Shown: positions 41,110 to 54,101, numbered from the stretch's first letter. The stretch: DNA of 64,000 nt from Wuchereria bancrofti (GCA_005281725.1 SSBO01000002.1:916845-980844), one strand, 5' to 3'. Numbers and translations: made by a program. The notes: generated by a model not told the origin, from the letters alone.

Positions 41110-43650
41110 ACGAAAAGTTAATCTCAAACAAGCTTGAGCCAGCTGAACTAAGTAAAATTCATGCAATAAGTAACAGACAAGAGAATATAGTTGGTCAAAC
41201 ACGTAAAATACGTGTAATAACAATAAGAATCAAAATGAAGGACGCAGTTAGTTAAACGACACAAAATACATGCATTAATAAGAAATACCAAGCAAAAGCA
41301 TGCAGTTAGTTGAACCGCGTTAATTCCATGCAACCATGCAAAACGAATGCATCAATAATAGGTAACAAACAAAAGCCTGCAGTTAGTTGAACAACATAAA
41401 ATGAATACAATAGCAATAAGTAGCAATAAAGCATGCAGTTAGTTAAACATGCAGCAAGGATAAGTAGCAAACAAAAACATGCAGTTAGTATAAGTACCAA
41501 ATAGAAGCATGCAGTTAGTCAAACCACATAAAATTCATGCATTAACAGTAAGCAAAGAACAAAATGATGCGGTTAATTGAATCATGTTAATTCCATCATG
41601 CAAAATGCATGCATTAAAAATAGGTAACAAATCATGCAAAATGCAATCATGCAAAATGCATGCATTAAAAATAGGTAACAAAAAAAGCATGCGATTAAAT
41701 GTATACATCAACAATAAGTTAAAAAGAAAAGCATGCGGTTAGTTAAGCTAGGTAAATTATACACAGCATCAGTAAGTAAAAAACAAAGGCAAGCAATCAG
41801 TCAAACCACAAAAACGCAGCACTAAAAAGAAAAAAAAAGCATGCAGTTAATCGAACCACACAAACAATACGTAACAAAAGCATACAGTTAGAACAACGTA
41901 AAATTTTTGAACAACGTAAAATGAATGCAATAGAATTAGCAAAAAAGCATGCAAATAGTTGAACATGCAACATGGATAAATAGCAAACGAGAGCATGCAG
42001 TTAGTACATGCATAATATAAGTACTTAACAAAGGCATGCAATTAATTAAAAAAAGTAAAATGAACGGATGAACATTAAGTAACGAATAGAAGTGTGCAGT
42101 TAGTTAAACATGCAGCATGAATAACTAACAAACAAAATAACTAACAAAAGATAATTAACAATAACTAACAAAGAAAAACAAAAGCATGCGGTTAGTTAAA
42201 CATGCAGCATGGATAAGTAGCAAACAAAAACGTTCAGTTAGCAACATGTATTAATATAAATACCAAACAAAAACATGCAATTAGTACATGTATAAATATA
42301 AATAACCAACAAAAGCATGCAATTAATCAAAAAACGTAAAATGAACAAAAGTAAGCAAGTAAGTAATAAACAAAAGCATGCAGTTAGTCAAGCTACATAA
42401 AATTCATGCAATAACATTAAGAAACAATATCATGCATTTAGTTAAACACATAAAATGAATTCATCAAAAATAAGTAACAAACAAAGGAATGCAATTAGTT
42501 GAAACACGTAAAATGAGCACATCAACAATTATTAACAAAGAAAAGCATACAGTTACTCAAATCACGTAAAATACATGCAGCAACAAAATGTAACAAACAA
42601 AAGCAATTAATCAAATCACATATGATACTTGTAATAGCAATAAGTAACAAAAAAGCATGCAGTTAGTTGAACATGCAGCATGGATTAATAGCAAATGAAA
42701 ACATGCAATTAGTACATGCATAAATATAAGTAACCAACAAAAGCATGCAATTAGCTAAAAGAAAAGTAAAATGAATGCAGGAACTGTAAGTAACAAATAA
42801 AAGCATGCAGTTAGTTGAACTGCGTTAATTTCATGCAGTATTAATAAATAAAAAACAGAAATATGCAGTTAGTTGAACACCAATAAATAGTAAACAAAGG
42901 TCTAATAAAGCATGCTATTAGTTAAAAAAAACGTAAAATGATCTCATAAAAAGTAACAAACAAAAGCATGCAATTATCTGGTATACGTCAAAAGCAATTA
43001 ATCAACATATGCAACATCATTAACTAAAAAATATGAGTTCGTCAAATAACAAACAAAAATTCATGCAGTAACATCAAGAAGTAATATCATGCAGTTAGTT
43101 AAATCACATAAAATTTGTGCATTAACAGCAAGTAACGACAAAAGCATGCAATTAGTTTAAAAAAAAAAAAAAAACGTAAAATGATCTCATAAAGAACAAG
43201 TAGCGAACAAAAGCATGCAGTTAATAAAATTCATGCAATAACAATAAATAATAAACCGAAAGATGATGCAGTTAGTGAAAGCAACTTCAAAATGCAGAAG
43301 TAAAAAAAAGAAAACGAATTTATTTAATGCAAGTAATTTAAAATATAATTCGAGAATAATGTAAGTGAATTTAGCGAACAGCATGCAACAATTAAAAGAA
43401 TAGGACTGCGTGCAGATATGAAGTTAATAAGTACCAGTCAAAAATGCAACACGAGAAATAGGTGAATCTATCGAAAGGCATGCAGTTAGTGAATTTAAAT
43501 ACTCAGGAAACATGCAAAAAAGAAACTAATCAAAGTTACAACCTGACTTAAAAATATGTGTGAAAAAATGTCAAAAATGAGGTCAGTTTACGATAAATGA
43601 AGCTAACAGAAAGCATGCAATTAATAAAATGCAAAATCAGGAAATGCGTG
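41110..43650. repeat. Degenerate satellite-like array rich in GCATGC
   Basis: About 2.5 kb of loosely repeated units of roughly 55-75 bases. A typical unit reads aagtaacaaacaaaagcatg then cagttagttaaac and a stretch like cataaaatgaatgcat. GCATGC occurs more than twenty times. Units are diverged by substitutions and indels. The minus-strand frames across it (for example 41306-41500) are repeat translations, not genes. Confidence 0.9.
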
Positions 43651-45169
43651 ACAAAAAAATCTAGAAAATTGAAAATTGATAAAGAATTTTAAAAACGAGG
43701 TAAAAGGCTCAAAAATGCAAAAATTATGAAATATTCCTCATAAAAAATATATGTAAAAAATAACTGTAAAAAAATAAAATGATCAAGATTGCAGTATGAA
43801 AAATGAAAACAGAATAAAATTTCGCAGAAAAAAAATCGGAAATCAGTTAAATTAATATTAACAAAAATTAATTTTAAATTAATTGGTGCGAAATATTAAG
43901 AAAAATAGAAAATTCAGAAGGCAAGCTTAAAAAAGAAGGTAAACAGCTTTTAAAAAATGCTCAAAAGGATAATCGAAAATAGCAAAAAATTTAAAATTCA
44001 AAAAAAAAAATCAAATTCCAAAAACAACATGATTCAAAAATTGGAAAATTGAAACAAAAAGTTCATTTTTTTTTTGAAATATTTGGAAAGGAATCTAGAA
44101 TTCAAAAACCTAATAATTCATTTTTTTGAAATATTTGGAAAGTAATCTAAAATTCAAAAATCTAAGGAACTTCGAAATTTAACAAATGATCTGAAATTCA
44201 AAAGTCTAAAGTGTTAAAAATAATCTAAAAGTTGAAAAAATTATTGCTCAGAAAAATTCTTACTTAAAATTATGTTTAATTTCCATTCATTTTAGTGTAA
44301 AAAATAAAAACGATAAATGGCTAGCTAATTACCAAATTGGGTACCGACTTGTTACACATGCAAAAGAGCACACAAATAAACTAGTAAAAAATATAAACAA
44401 TAAAATAATAAAAAAAATCACCGTTAACAAATAAAAAAATCACCATTTCTAAATCTAGATCAGTTGACAGAAACTTTTGAAAATTTTTCAAATTTAACCA
44501 AAAAAAGGAGATTACAACATATATATTATAAATTGTTACCCATCCAACATAAGCACAGTTATTGAATCGCAACTAAATAATAAAAACGTTATCAAATATC
44601 CAAACTGCATTTAAACTTGAAATATTAAAAACTAAGTTAGAACGCAAGTTGGTACCCGGTCTATAAAACAAACTTTAGCAAAAAATAAATATAAGCAACA
44701 TGAAGAAAACAGATATAAGCAACCTATATTTAGATTCGTATCCATATTAGAATTCAATTACTTCAATGTTACTAACAACTGTTAATAAATCTTAGGAAAC
44801 AAACATTAAAAAATGAAAGTTAACTATAAAATAAAAAAAAAGTTATGACAACATTTCAACAAAAAGAAAATAATCTTAGCAAAAAAATATCAAAATTAAT
44901 TGAAACAAAGAATTAGTCAAAGACGAACAACCAACAACTGTTAATTGCCCAAATGAGGGCCTCAAAATTTAAAAATAAAAATAAACAGTTGAATTCGAAA
45001 CGCAGTATAAAACTATTTTTCAAGTTCTCATCATTGCACACTAGGGGTGATAATATATGCTAGTATAAATTGGTCTTCAAAAATCTGCAAATCCCTACTT
45101 CTTCATCAAGCACATTTAGAATTCAACCGCTTTTAACAAATAATATTAGTTTAAAAAACTAGAAAAAAC
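43651..45169. other. A-rich non-coding stretch
   Basis: Dominated by short A runs and variations of aaaattcaaaaatctaa (for example 43990-44220). No exon or RNA gene seen. Confidence 0.6.
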
Positions 45170-45335
45170 TTTTTATTTTCTTTTTTCTGTTTTTCTTATT
45201 TTTTTTTTGTTTTTGTTTTTTTATTTTTTCTTTTTTATTTTTTTCGTCTTTTTTTATTTTTACTTTTTTTATTTTTTCATTTTTTATCATTTTTATTTTT
45301 ATATCTTTTTTAATTTTTTCTTATTTTTTATTTTT
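45170..45335 (-). other. Extremely A-rich 3' region of the zinc-finger gene
   Basis: On the minus strand this directly follows the TAA stop at 45338-45336. It is almost purely A with scattered T and G and many AATAAA-type hexamers, so it could give several cleavage sites. The plus-strand frame (T-rich, Phe/Tyr) is low complexity. Confidence 0.65.
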
Positions 45336-46976
45336 TTAAAATCTACTAACCCGCTTGACCGGCCTCGCTGGATGGAGAGTCGAGGACTTGTTGAAACAGG
45401 CAGGGACAGGTTGACCGCCTGGGGAATGCCACTTGGTATTAATGGCCTGAAAGAGCGATTCATTGATTAAGAAAGCTGTGGGATCGATTTTATGAATGTT
45501 TTATTTTCTATAATCATTCAAAGTTTCTTTTTTTCAAACTTTCCAATTTTCACTTCATGAATTTGTCAAACATTTCTCACCTGGAACGAAGAGGTGATGG
45601 GTGTCCTCTTCTCTCCCCACAAGATTCAAACGGCGGCGTTTCACCTGTCTTTCCTTCATTACGGCTGCGCACGCCCTTGGGCACCAGTCAAGGGCGTGTA
45701 GTTCCATTGCAGCAGTTTTCTGCGCAGCCGTAAATGAGGGCGGCAGCAGGAGGTAATGCCCACAACGGGCACAGAAACCTGGAATATGTATAGTTAATAT
45801 GGTATTTTTTTAAACTGAGCCAAATGTATAACTAGGAATATCGCCGTAAAGTACTCACCATCCTGCTTGTGCATCCTCGATGTATGGATGCGCCACCCTT
45901 TTAGCGTCTCAAACTGCCTGTCGCAGATGCCGCACACTGAAAATAAAAAAATATTATTTGCATAGACAGAGCTGATTATCTATCAGTATGGATGTTTTGC
46001 CTTTATTTCATTGATAAAAGTGAAGCAAACTAAAATACAAATACATGGTTCATTTCAATGCTAAAATTAAAAAATTACCGATGTTGACATCTCCTTTCGC
46101 CCGTACCACCGTGTACGGCTCCACCTGCGGCATTTTCAACTCTTTTCGGAGTTGTTCCGGAAGTTCCCCCAGATCTGCAGGGTGGAATGCTTCCGGTATC
46201 GCCGCAGCCAACGTCGTGTTCGTGGCTGGAACCGCAATTCTGATCGTCCTTGATCTTCTAAAACAAATTTTAATTTAGCCTGATTTATCCATTTTGTGTG
46301 ACTGGCAAAATTAATTTTGCTTCAATTTCTTTCCAATACATTAAATTAAAGCTTACAAGACGATCTCTCGAACTTCTTCCTCCGGTTCCTCATCACCACT
46401 TGCCTCCACCGGTGCCACCGGCACCTCAAGGCTTTCTTCGTTGTCTTCGCTGTCTGGCAGAGGGGCACGCTCTGCTTCCGCTAGCCACTCGGCTTCATCG
46501 TCACTTTCCGGCAGAGGTGCCCACTCTGCCTCTTCAATATTAAATTCCGGCTCCTGAGGTGCCGGTCCTTCCTCCATTTCTTCCTCTTCCTCATTCCATC
46601 CTTCGCCCACTTCTTGTTGGGCATTTCGCCCTTCGTACTCCGCTAATCTGCCTTCTGCCTCAGTCAAGCGGGCCAACAGCAGATTTTCGCGCTGAAAAAC
46701 GTATGATTTTTTATTATTTCCAGCACTCGTAACATGAATTTAATGACATCTCATAATTTTTCTCTACCGTAACAAAGTGCCGACACCAAGGATAGACACC
46801 ATAAATCAATTTGTGAAAAATGAATTAATAAATGAAATGAAAAATGGGATACTTACCTGCTGCGTCATATTCATAAATCCCTGCAATGCATGTAGCATTA
46901 CAGGTTCGTCCTCCAAATAGCGGAGAACATCAAATATTCCGGGCACTGCCGGGCCTTCTTCACTCGCAGCGAGCAT
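45336..46976 (-). CDS. C2H2 zinc-finger protein with acidic N-terminal region (unrecognised)
   Basis: Six minus-strand exons join in phase: 46976-46857, 46691-46357, 46257-46079, 45936-45859, 45778-45581, 45475-45336, giving 349 residues. A TTATTTCAG acceptor ends 13 bases before the ATG (mature end about 46989), a typical trans-splice site. Residues 41-150 are very acidic with a repeated APLPxSxD motif. A classical finger, C213-x2-C216-x12-H229-x4-H234 (VCGICDRQF ... HTSRMH), is split across two exons. A second Cys set (FCARC at 240-243, C270, C274) and a basic KERQVKRRRLNL follow. The last exon uses CCCACAG at 45476-45478; the next AG would hit a stop at once. Base composition is much richer in GC than the surroundings, hinting at recent spread or strong selection. 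DNA or RNA binding is a reasonable guess only. Confidence 0.8.
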
Positions 46977-46989
46977 TTTTCAACGAAAT

Positions 46990-49900
46990 CTGAAATAAGC
47001 AATAATTAGTCAAAGTTCATTAATTAACCAAATAATAATAATAATATAGAAATAAATACCACAGGGAAAGGGTTAGTGCAAATATGCAAATACATCGAAG
47101 ATTCCATCATTCATTTGATCCTTACAGAGAGTTATGACTTATAAGAGCTCTGACATTGATCTACACAGATTGTTAAGTAACCTGTATAACTAAGTAATCT
47201 AGATGAGCAAAAAAAGCTTTTTTCTCTCTTTCTCTTCTCAGTATTCCTTTAGGATAGATGAAGAATAGAACCATTCAATGTTTCAAGCATTTCTAATCCT
47301 TTCTTTTATTTGTTGTCGATTTTTGTTGGTCTGTGTCCCAGCATAAAAGAAGTAATATTCAATAATTGTTAGATTTGAAAAATTTAGGAGTTATGATGCG
47401 CTTGATTGCAAGCCGTTCACGTTGAAAAGAGTCCGACAATTTCAAAAATAAATTTCGTTCATTATCTGTCTGATTCTTCTTGCTTGTTTCGGTATCAGAA
47501 ATTATTCCGGTGAGTCTGTTGCTATTAATTCCTCTTTTGGACCAACTATTTATATTGCTGAAGGCAACTCGAATTATTCTTAATCCGTTGATAATTATTA
47601 TTAAAATAATTTGTCATAATTCACTTATTATCTGTTACCTGTCCATGACATTTCTGTGTTATGTTACTTCTAAATTACAAATGTTAGCAGACCTGAGAGA
47701 GCAAGAAATTTTAAATATACAATTTTGATTTTTCCACGTACCCATTTCCATTTGGTTATTTAATATTCGTGGTGATTATGTTTTTTTCAACCTTTATTAT
47801 TATCGTCAGTATATTATTTTTACTACCAACAATTTTCAATATTATTTAAATACTTTCTGTATGTTCATATTTCTCTTTTTTTATTTATTTTTATTTCTTG
47901 TCAATTCGTGCCAATTTATGATAGTAACGGTAATATTAAAGGTTGAAATATATGCCACTTATCGTATCATAATTTCGAAATCATCCTTATGTAGTTAGTC
48001 TGATTTTTTGATTCTGTTAGTATCACTAACAGAAAAAAGAATTAAGATTCCCAGAAACTTATCTAGTATTTCTCAACTTTCTCATAATTATTCAGTGTCC
48101 TATTGTGAGAATTTGTGAAAAGAATCAATAAAATCCGAACTTGTTCCAGACAAACAGATACTCTCAAATTAATCAGACTTTGTATGAAACCATCCGTGAA
48201 GCGATTCAAGCAATCGTTCGATCTGGAAGGCAAAAATAGACGATGATGCAGCAGAAACTGAAACTCCTTCGATGTCATTCAGACAGGCGCAACTGCAAGT
48301 AATCAGATTAAAAATATTCAGTGATTCTTGGTCAGTCATTACGAGAATTCATCGTTGTAAGTTGTTTATTTTTCCATGCTTTAAATATTTTGTAGAGGTT
48401 CTACAACTTTTTTTTTTTTTTTTGTTTCTGTGATTGCTCGTCGAGTTTACGCAAGGAGCCGTGTGTCATGAAGCGTCGTTTATTTAACGATGGGCTTGAA
48501 AATAATCTCTGCACGTCACACAAGGCATATGAATCCAATTTTGTTATTCAGCGACTAAAATAATTATATTCCCAAAAAGCTAACGGCAGTTTTGGTGTGC
48601 AAAATAATATTAGGAATTATTTGCATGGCGCATATTAAAGCAATTCTATACTAACTCCCCTGAAATTGCAAACTTTTGGGTAAATAATTACAGAATTAAC
48701 TGTTTTTATGTCGTTTCAGATTGTGCTGAACAGCTGCAACCATGCATAGTTTTTGTTAGTAGGAATGGGAATAATGAAAAGATTTATCGAGAAAAACATG
48801 TTCAGAAATTGTCCTGAATTCGTTCTTTAGGAAACTGAATTCGCTCCTTGGGAAACTTTGAAATGGTCTTTGAAATATGGATGTTTCGAAATGCATTTGT
48901 GAATCTTGATAACACATGTCATATGGATTTCGTATTGTAAGACTTATTTGCCAATTGGATTTCTGTGAGTGGTCTTTATAAATTTTGTGTGTAAATCGTT
49001 CTCTTTCCTTCTTTTTCTTGTACATTATTTAAAGAAATTACCAAAAATTTGAAACACAATGAATTCATTGTGAAGGATGTCTTAGATTAAGGAAAGAAAT
49101 GAAAGAAAATTATCATAAAATATAATGCATTGTTTATTTACGCTATCCATGTTGTTTACCATCATTATAATTGCCAAGATAACCGTTAGATCAATTTCAA
49201 CCAATCGATAAAAGCGATGAAGGAACACAGCCAACGATTATCGCCGCTTTCGATGAAAGACTTTCGAAAAATAAAAGGTCTAAGAACATTCAAGCTTTTT
49301 TGCATTTCATATCTCAGATATATTGTAGGTTTATCATAATTTGGAAGTTCTGTTAGTCTTTAACACATGTTTCCTCCACTCTAAATTTTATGAGACATAA
49401 TTGATGTTTCTGTGTACTATATTAGAATACTTTTTGGAAAAAAGAAAGATTATTCTTACGTTGCATTAAAATTTAACCGATTAAGTTTTATAATTTATTT
49501 GCTTAACTTGAATTGGTTGTAGATGTCAAGTAATGCATCGATTTTAATTCAATTTTTCAATTTTAAATCACTTTCTATTTAATTTTATAAGGACACTCAT
49601 TAATAAATGATTAGGACTTACAGCATAACAATGTTTCAGAATTTGAAGGTCATTGCAAAGTAATGAAAGCTCCTATCGAAAATTTTAGAAAGCATAAAAG
49701 TATTGAAGTATTTGCTAATTTCAAATTATCGGAATTTTGCATTCATTTCCTCCAAGTTCATAAGTAATTTGAAGAAATTCTTAATTCACAGGTAATTTAA
49801 AGAGTTCTTAATTCATAGATAATTTAAAAATTCTTAATTAACCAGTCTACAATTATTTTTCTCAGGATTATTAGAGAATAAGAAAAAGGATAAAAGAAAC

Positions 49901-51599
49901 AATTTCTTTCCTTTCTGCATATTTTCTGATTATCAATGCATCTATCATTTAATGTTCCGATATTTCAAGATTTGGAGAAAGCATCTGCATAATATCAAGA
50001 TTTCAAACAGACAGTGCTACAGTCAATTAACATCACTTTTGTTTGTTTGCACAACATTTGGTTAAAGATAGTAATAATATCTATTCGTTTATTTTTTGGA
50101 ACTCGTCATTGCAAAATGATCGATGACCCTTGGAAACGCCATTTGTTGAATGCAAAGATGCTTACATTGATACAGCATGTATGCGAAATTTTGAGGAATA
50201 TTTGTGGTAGATGCAAAATTGAGATATAATTTGAGCTTAACCGAATGATCTAATAATACTTGTAATCATTCGAGTTGATTAATTAAGCATGTAATAAAAT
50301 GTAATGCTTCTAGACGGCTAATTAATATATTACTGACCACCTGAAGACTTCCTCTATGGTATAATTTCCACGACTGTATTGACTGTATTGATTTTTTTTC
50401 ATTTTTTTTCTTGTTAAAATAAAGAGCTGTAATTGGTAATTGAAGTTCTGTCATATTGTAAGTGTGACTATGTGTTTCTTAATATGTACCTTTTAGTCAT
50501 AGCTTCTTATTTTAAAGCACTTCAAATAAGACGTGGAAAAGAGTGAGAAATTTCTACGATACGATCGTACAAATTTAGCACTATTCAAGGAGGGCAGCGC
50601 AAGATGATTTCGGTAAATATTGTTACGAGAAAGAAGCTATCACATTAAATTTAGTGAGTTAAAACTCGAAATTTCAAAAATAATTGGGTAATTAGGCGAA
50701 AGAATTAATTGTATCAGTTTTTTAATTATTACCAAATCGTTAACATCACCGATATTTTATTAAGGTTGGAAAACATCTTTTGCCGAGTTTCACTATTTAC
50801 GACTATTCATAAAGTTTGACTCTTTGCAAACCGAATGTCTGATTGACTTATCTATTAAGTAAGGATGTTTGGCAGTTTTCAACTCAGCAAACAAATATGA
50901 GATTTGCGACGATTTTCACTTATTTATTTATTGAACAGTTCATTCTTTTAAACGCTAATTTTTGCTATACAATAGCAAAAGTTTGGTTTTAAACATTTAC
51001 TTTTATTAGTAAAAAGTCTAATGGTACCAAATGAAGTTGACCGATTCATACTTTGATAATATATATATATGATAAACTTAACGATTATGAATTCGTTACT
51101 ATTTTCATTCACAACAAAAGATCTTAAAGCAGCGATATAGTAAATCTTTTTAGTTTACTAAATGACTAAATTATTAAAAAGTCTGAAGTTTTAAAAACTC
51201 TTTCATAACATAGGTCATCAGATATATCGATTAGGTTTCAAACAAGAAATTAATACAAAAAGAAAAAAGGGTAAAATTTTCAAAAAAGAAAAGAAATTCG
51301 TTCAAAATTGTATGTCTACGTTCTATCGATTATTAAAAATTAAAGGCAACAATCATTGACAGAGCGCTGAAATTTCCTGTCAAACGAATAGCTTTGAAGT
51401 TTTGAATCAACGGAATGAACGTGCTTCCATTTCTTAAGGTAGCATCAAACTGTAGAAATGCCTGCCAATTTTAAATTATCAACTTACATTCATTTTGTTC
51501 GAAATAATAAACAATCTCTTGATATTAATAATTCAAAGAAATCAGATCAACACAATGAGCTGATAATTTAAAATTATTCAAACAGCACTCAATTCATCA
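46990..51599. other. AT-rich stretch with a few coding-like islands
   Basis: No joined gene. Three plus-strand islands look more coding than their surroundings: 48193-48299 (reads KAKIDDDAAETETPSM, GTAATC donor after it), 49186-49300 (DQFQPIDKSDEGTQPTIIAA) and 50126-50210 (PFVECKDAYIDTACMRNFEE). They have stops or lack clear acceptors, and I could not connect them. They may be fossils of one or more genes. Confidence 0.35.
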
Positions 51600-51619
51600 T
51601 CATCTCCTGCAAAAAAAAC

Positions 51620-52098
51620 TCAATACAATTTGCGACAGAAAATGTATTGACAAAACTGAAACTGCATGAACAAATGCAAGATGAGAGTGCATCGTGCAGT
51701 CAGCCGTCAGCATGCATTGAAAGTGCATGTGAAACACTTTTTCTTTGCCTTTCTGATCATAACTGATTATAACCTGTCTAATACTCACATCTTTTTCATG
51801 CTAAGATTGAACAAAAGCTTGGGTAATAGTACCCGATGTTTTAATCATATCCGCCTTATTTGTCACTTTGTTACTAACAACCGGCAGTGTGACAATTATT
51901 TGTTATGTTGTTTTTTGGGACATCGCTTGTTTAAAGGCGATAGTATATATCAACATTGAAAACATTAATTGTTTTCACGAATTTTTAAATTTTATCATTT
52001 CTAAGTTATTGTAAAGTGAAGTTGTTATATTTTTTTGCATTAATTTTAAAAACAACGTTGCAGGAATGTGAACAGATCATATCTGATGAAAGTGCAAT
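51620..52098 (-). pseudogene. Partial duplicate of the last exons of the adjacent gene fossil
   Basis: Matches 52222-52787. The 42-base exon is at 52098-52057 (IALSSDMICSHSCN) and the last exon at 51661-51620 (FQFCQYIFCRKLY then stop). The middle exon region (51900-51790) is open but has lost its acceptor (CAG to CAA). No copy of the upstream exons is present, so this is a truncated tandem duplicate. Confidence 0.5.
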
Positions 52099-52855
52099 CT
52101 TAGGAAAAATGTCAAATTCAAAATTAATTTATTGATATTAATGAATTTTAGTTACTGTTGAATAATTCATAAATTATTGTAAATGAATATCCAATGATTC
52201 ATTGTACAAGAAGGAAAAAGCTTAGATGATATTCAGGTCCTTCTGCTTAACTAATTTGCAATAGAAAATGTATTGACAAAACTGAAACTGCATGAATAAG
52301 TGCAAGATGAGAGTGCATCGTGCATTCAGCAGTCAGCATGCATTGAAAGTGCATAAAATATTTTTCCTTTGCCTCTCCGATCATCATTGATTAGTAACCT
52401 GTCTATCACTCACATCTCAGATAAAAGATTAAAAATTTTAAGACGGGAGGGGGGTGCCACAGCATGTATCCTTGGTTACTACCTGTCTGGCTTGTTTGTC
52501 TTGTGAGAATGAGCGATTGGTTTGATTGTTTATTGTGTGAGTTTGACCGTTTCCATTGGTAGTGACGTTTGGTTGTGTGACAGTTATCTGTCATGTTATT
52601 TTTTGAGGGAGTCGTTTGTTTAAAAGCGACAGCATAAATTAACATTGAAAACAATAACTGTTTTCACGATTTTATAAATTATACCATTTCTAAGTTATTC
52701 TAAGGTGAAGTTTTTTAAATTTTTTGCATTAATTTTAAAAACAACGTTGCAGGAATGTGGACAGATCATATCTGATGAAAATGCAATCTTAGAAAAAATG
52801 TCAAATGAGTTCAAAATTAATTTATGATATTAATGAATTTTAATTTTTAACACTG
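51640..52855. repeat. Diverged tandem duplication of about 600-700 bp
   Basis: Segment 51640-52145 recurs at 52255-52855. Examples are gatgagagtgcatcgtgca (51679 and 52307) and aacaacgttgcaggaatgtg (52051 and 52740). Middle parts are more diverged and the spacing changes by about 70 bases. More distant relatives occur at 54370-54720 and 55390-55730. Confidence 0.85.
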
Positions 52856-52939
52856 GAAAAAACATATTTCAATAAAAGCTGGTAGTTTAATTGGTGAAAA
52901 GTAGTGTTAGGTACAAGAAATTAGGTGTTCTGAAAACAA

Positions 52940-52982
52940 ATAATAATAATAACAATAATAGCAACATTATTATTATTAATAA
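52940..52982. repeat. Short AAT/ATT repeat with dyad symmetry
   Basis: A run of AAT units turns into a run of ATT units around gcaac, so the two halves can pair. It lies just left of the exon ending at 53012 on the minus strand. Confidence 0.8.
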
Positions 52983-53854
52983 ATGAATTTCGAATGTTTA
53001 TTTCAACTTACTGTGCCATTGTTAACTTTGATCGCTTCACAATACCTTACATCCTGACTAAATTGATACAAATTTTGGCGGCTCTATAGACCATCTACCA
53101 TCGAAACATAATGATGATATTCATCTTTTAGTGTAAGATCCAGATCACATATAAAGATAGCTCTCGTACCCGAAACAAGCTTCTTTAATGCTGCTTCCAT
53201 GGTTGTATAAGGCTATAAACATTGAATTATTCATCTTTCTACGTTAAATTCTTTTCTTTTTGTTTGAAATCTTTCTATTCCATAGCTGTTGAAACATTGT
53301 TCGCATCGGTGAAAACTTTTAATTAATTGATTTCAATACTAACCTTTATGTAATGAATGATACCAGGAAAATTTCGATTTGTGAGCACGTTTATCAGAAT
53401 TCAAGGAACACATTTACCTAAAATTACTTAACTGATTCAATTACAATTTTCATGGTTGCAAAAATGTTCTTCTTTTACATTGATTGTTCCTGATAAAATT
53501 TTTGCAATTTAATTTCAATCAATAGAAGAAAGGAATGATTGAAGTATAATAGATTAAACTATAATTTGAATGATTTCAATTTAATTCAATTTTTACCAAT
53601 TTTTCTGTTCCATTTAGAATTTGATTCGCAAAAAGCGGTCACCGAACCATTTGCTATATAATTTCTATTACATTTTAACAATGCCATTGTACCTTCTTCT
53701 ATTATTGGTTACAATTAAGAAGGTAAATATGGATATTTCGCCATTAGTTCGAATTTCAAATGGTGGACAGAACAAAATTGTTTTTGTTTCTTTTTTCCTA
53801 CTAACAATTGGTTATGAGAAATATGAAAGATTAATAATGCACACAATAATAGTA

Positions 53855-53941
53855 GATTATTATTATTATTTGTTGTTATAATAATAATTATTGTTATTAT
53901 TATTATCATTTATTATTATTATTTATCATTATTATCATTAT
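53855..53941. repeat. ATT/TAT microsatellite
   Basis: About 87 bases of interrupted ATT/TTA units with a short AAT stretch in the middle, in a presumed intron of the gene fossil. Confidence 0.9.
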
Positions 53942-54101
53942 TTCACAATAAGATTAATAAGGGATAAAATAAATTTTATTGAAAAGGAAAACGAACACTT
54001 ACTTGCTGTTATTTGCTGAATTTCAATTAATACATAAAAGGAAACCAGTGTTTTCGTTGTAATAATTTTGATCATTCGTAATTTTAACATTCTATAATCC
54101 T

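Larger units (their letters stand above)
52222..54101 (-). pseudogene. Six-exon gene fossil with two in-frame stops (unrecognised protein)
   Basis: Minus-strand exons chain in phase: 54101-54003 (RMLKLRMIKIITTKTLVSFY), 53417-53344 (LTNRNFPGIIHYIK), 53212-53012 (EAALKKLVSGTRAIFICDLD), 52787-52746 (IAFSSDMICPHSCN), 52587-52483 (ITVTQPNVTTNGNG) and 52287-52222 (stop). Donors include GTAAGT twice and GTTAGT; acceptors include CCATAG and TTTTAG. Exon 53417-53344 contains TGA at codon 5, and exon 53212-53012 contains a TAG. Upstream exons must lie right of 54101 because the first exon enters mid-codon. I do not recognise the family. The IFICDLDL stretch could be a beta strand with a DxD-type motif, but that is speculation. 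A true pseudogene is the simplest reading; sequencing errors could create one stop but are less likely to create two. Confidence 0.55.

Noticed and set aside
41041..43384. Several minus-strand frames rich in Cys, Leu and Tyr
   Set aside because: All are translations of the GCATGC satellite units and change frame from unit to unit.
45207..45470. Plus-strand Phe-rich frame of 87 codons
   Set aside because: It is the T-rich complement of the zinc-finger gene's 3' region and last exon.
46045..46543. Plus-strand Pro- and His-rich frames
   Set aside because: Antisense of zinc-finger gene exons 2 and 3, which have clean splice sites and phases on the minus strand.
53621..53881. Plus-strand frame with a leader-like start (MPLYLLLLLVTIKK)
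   Set aside because: Runs into the ATT microsatellite; no downstream partner exon, and exons of the fossil gene flank it on the other strand.
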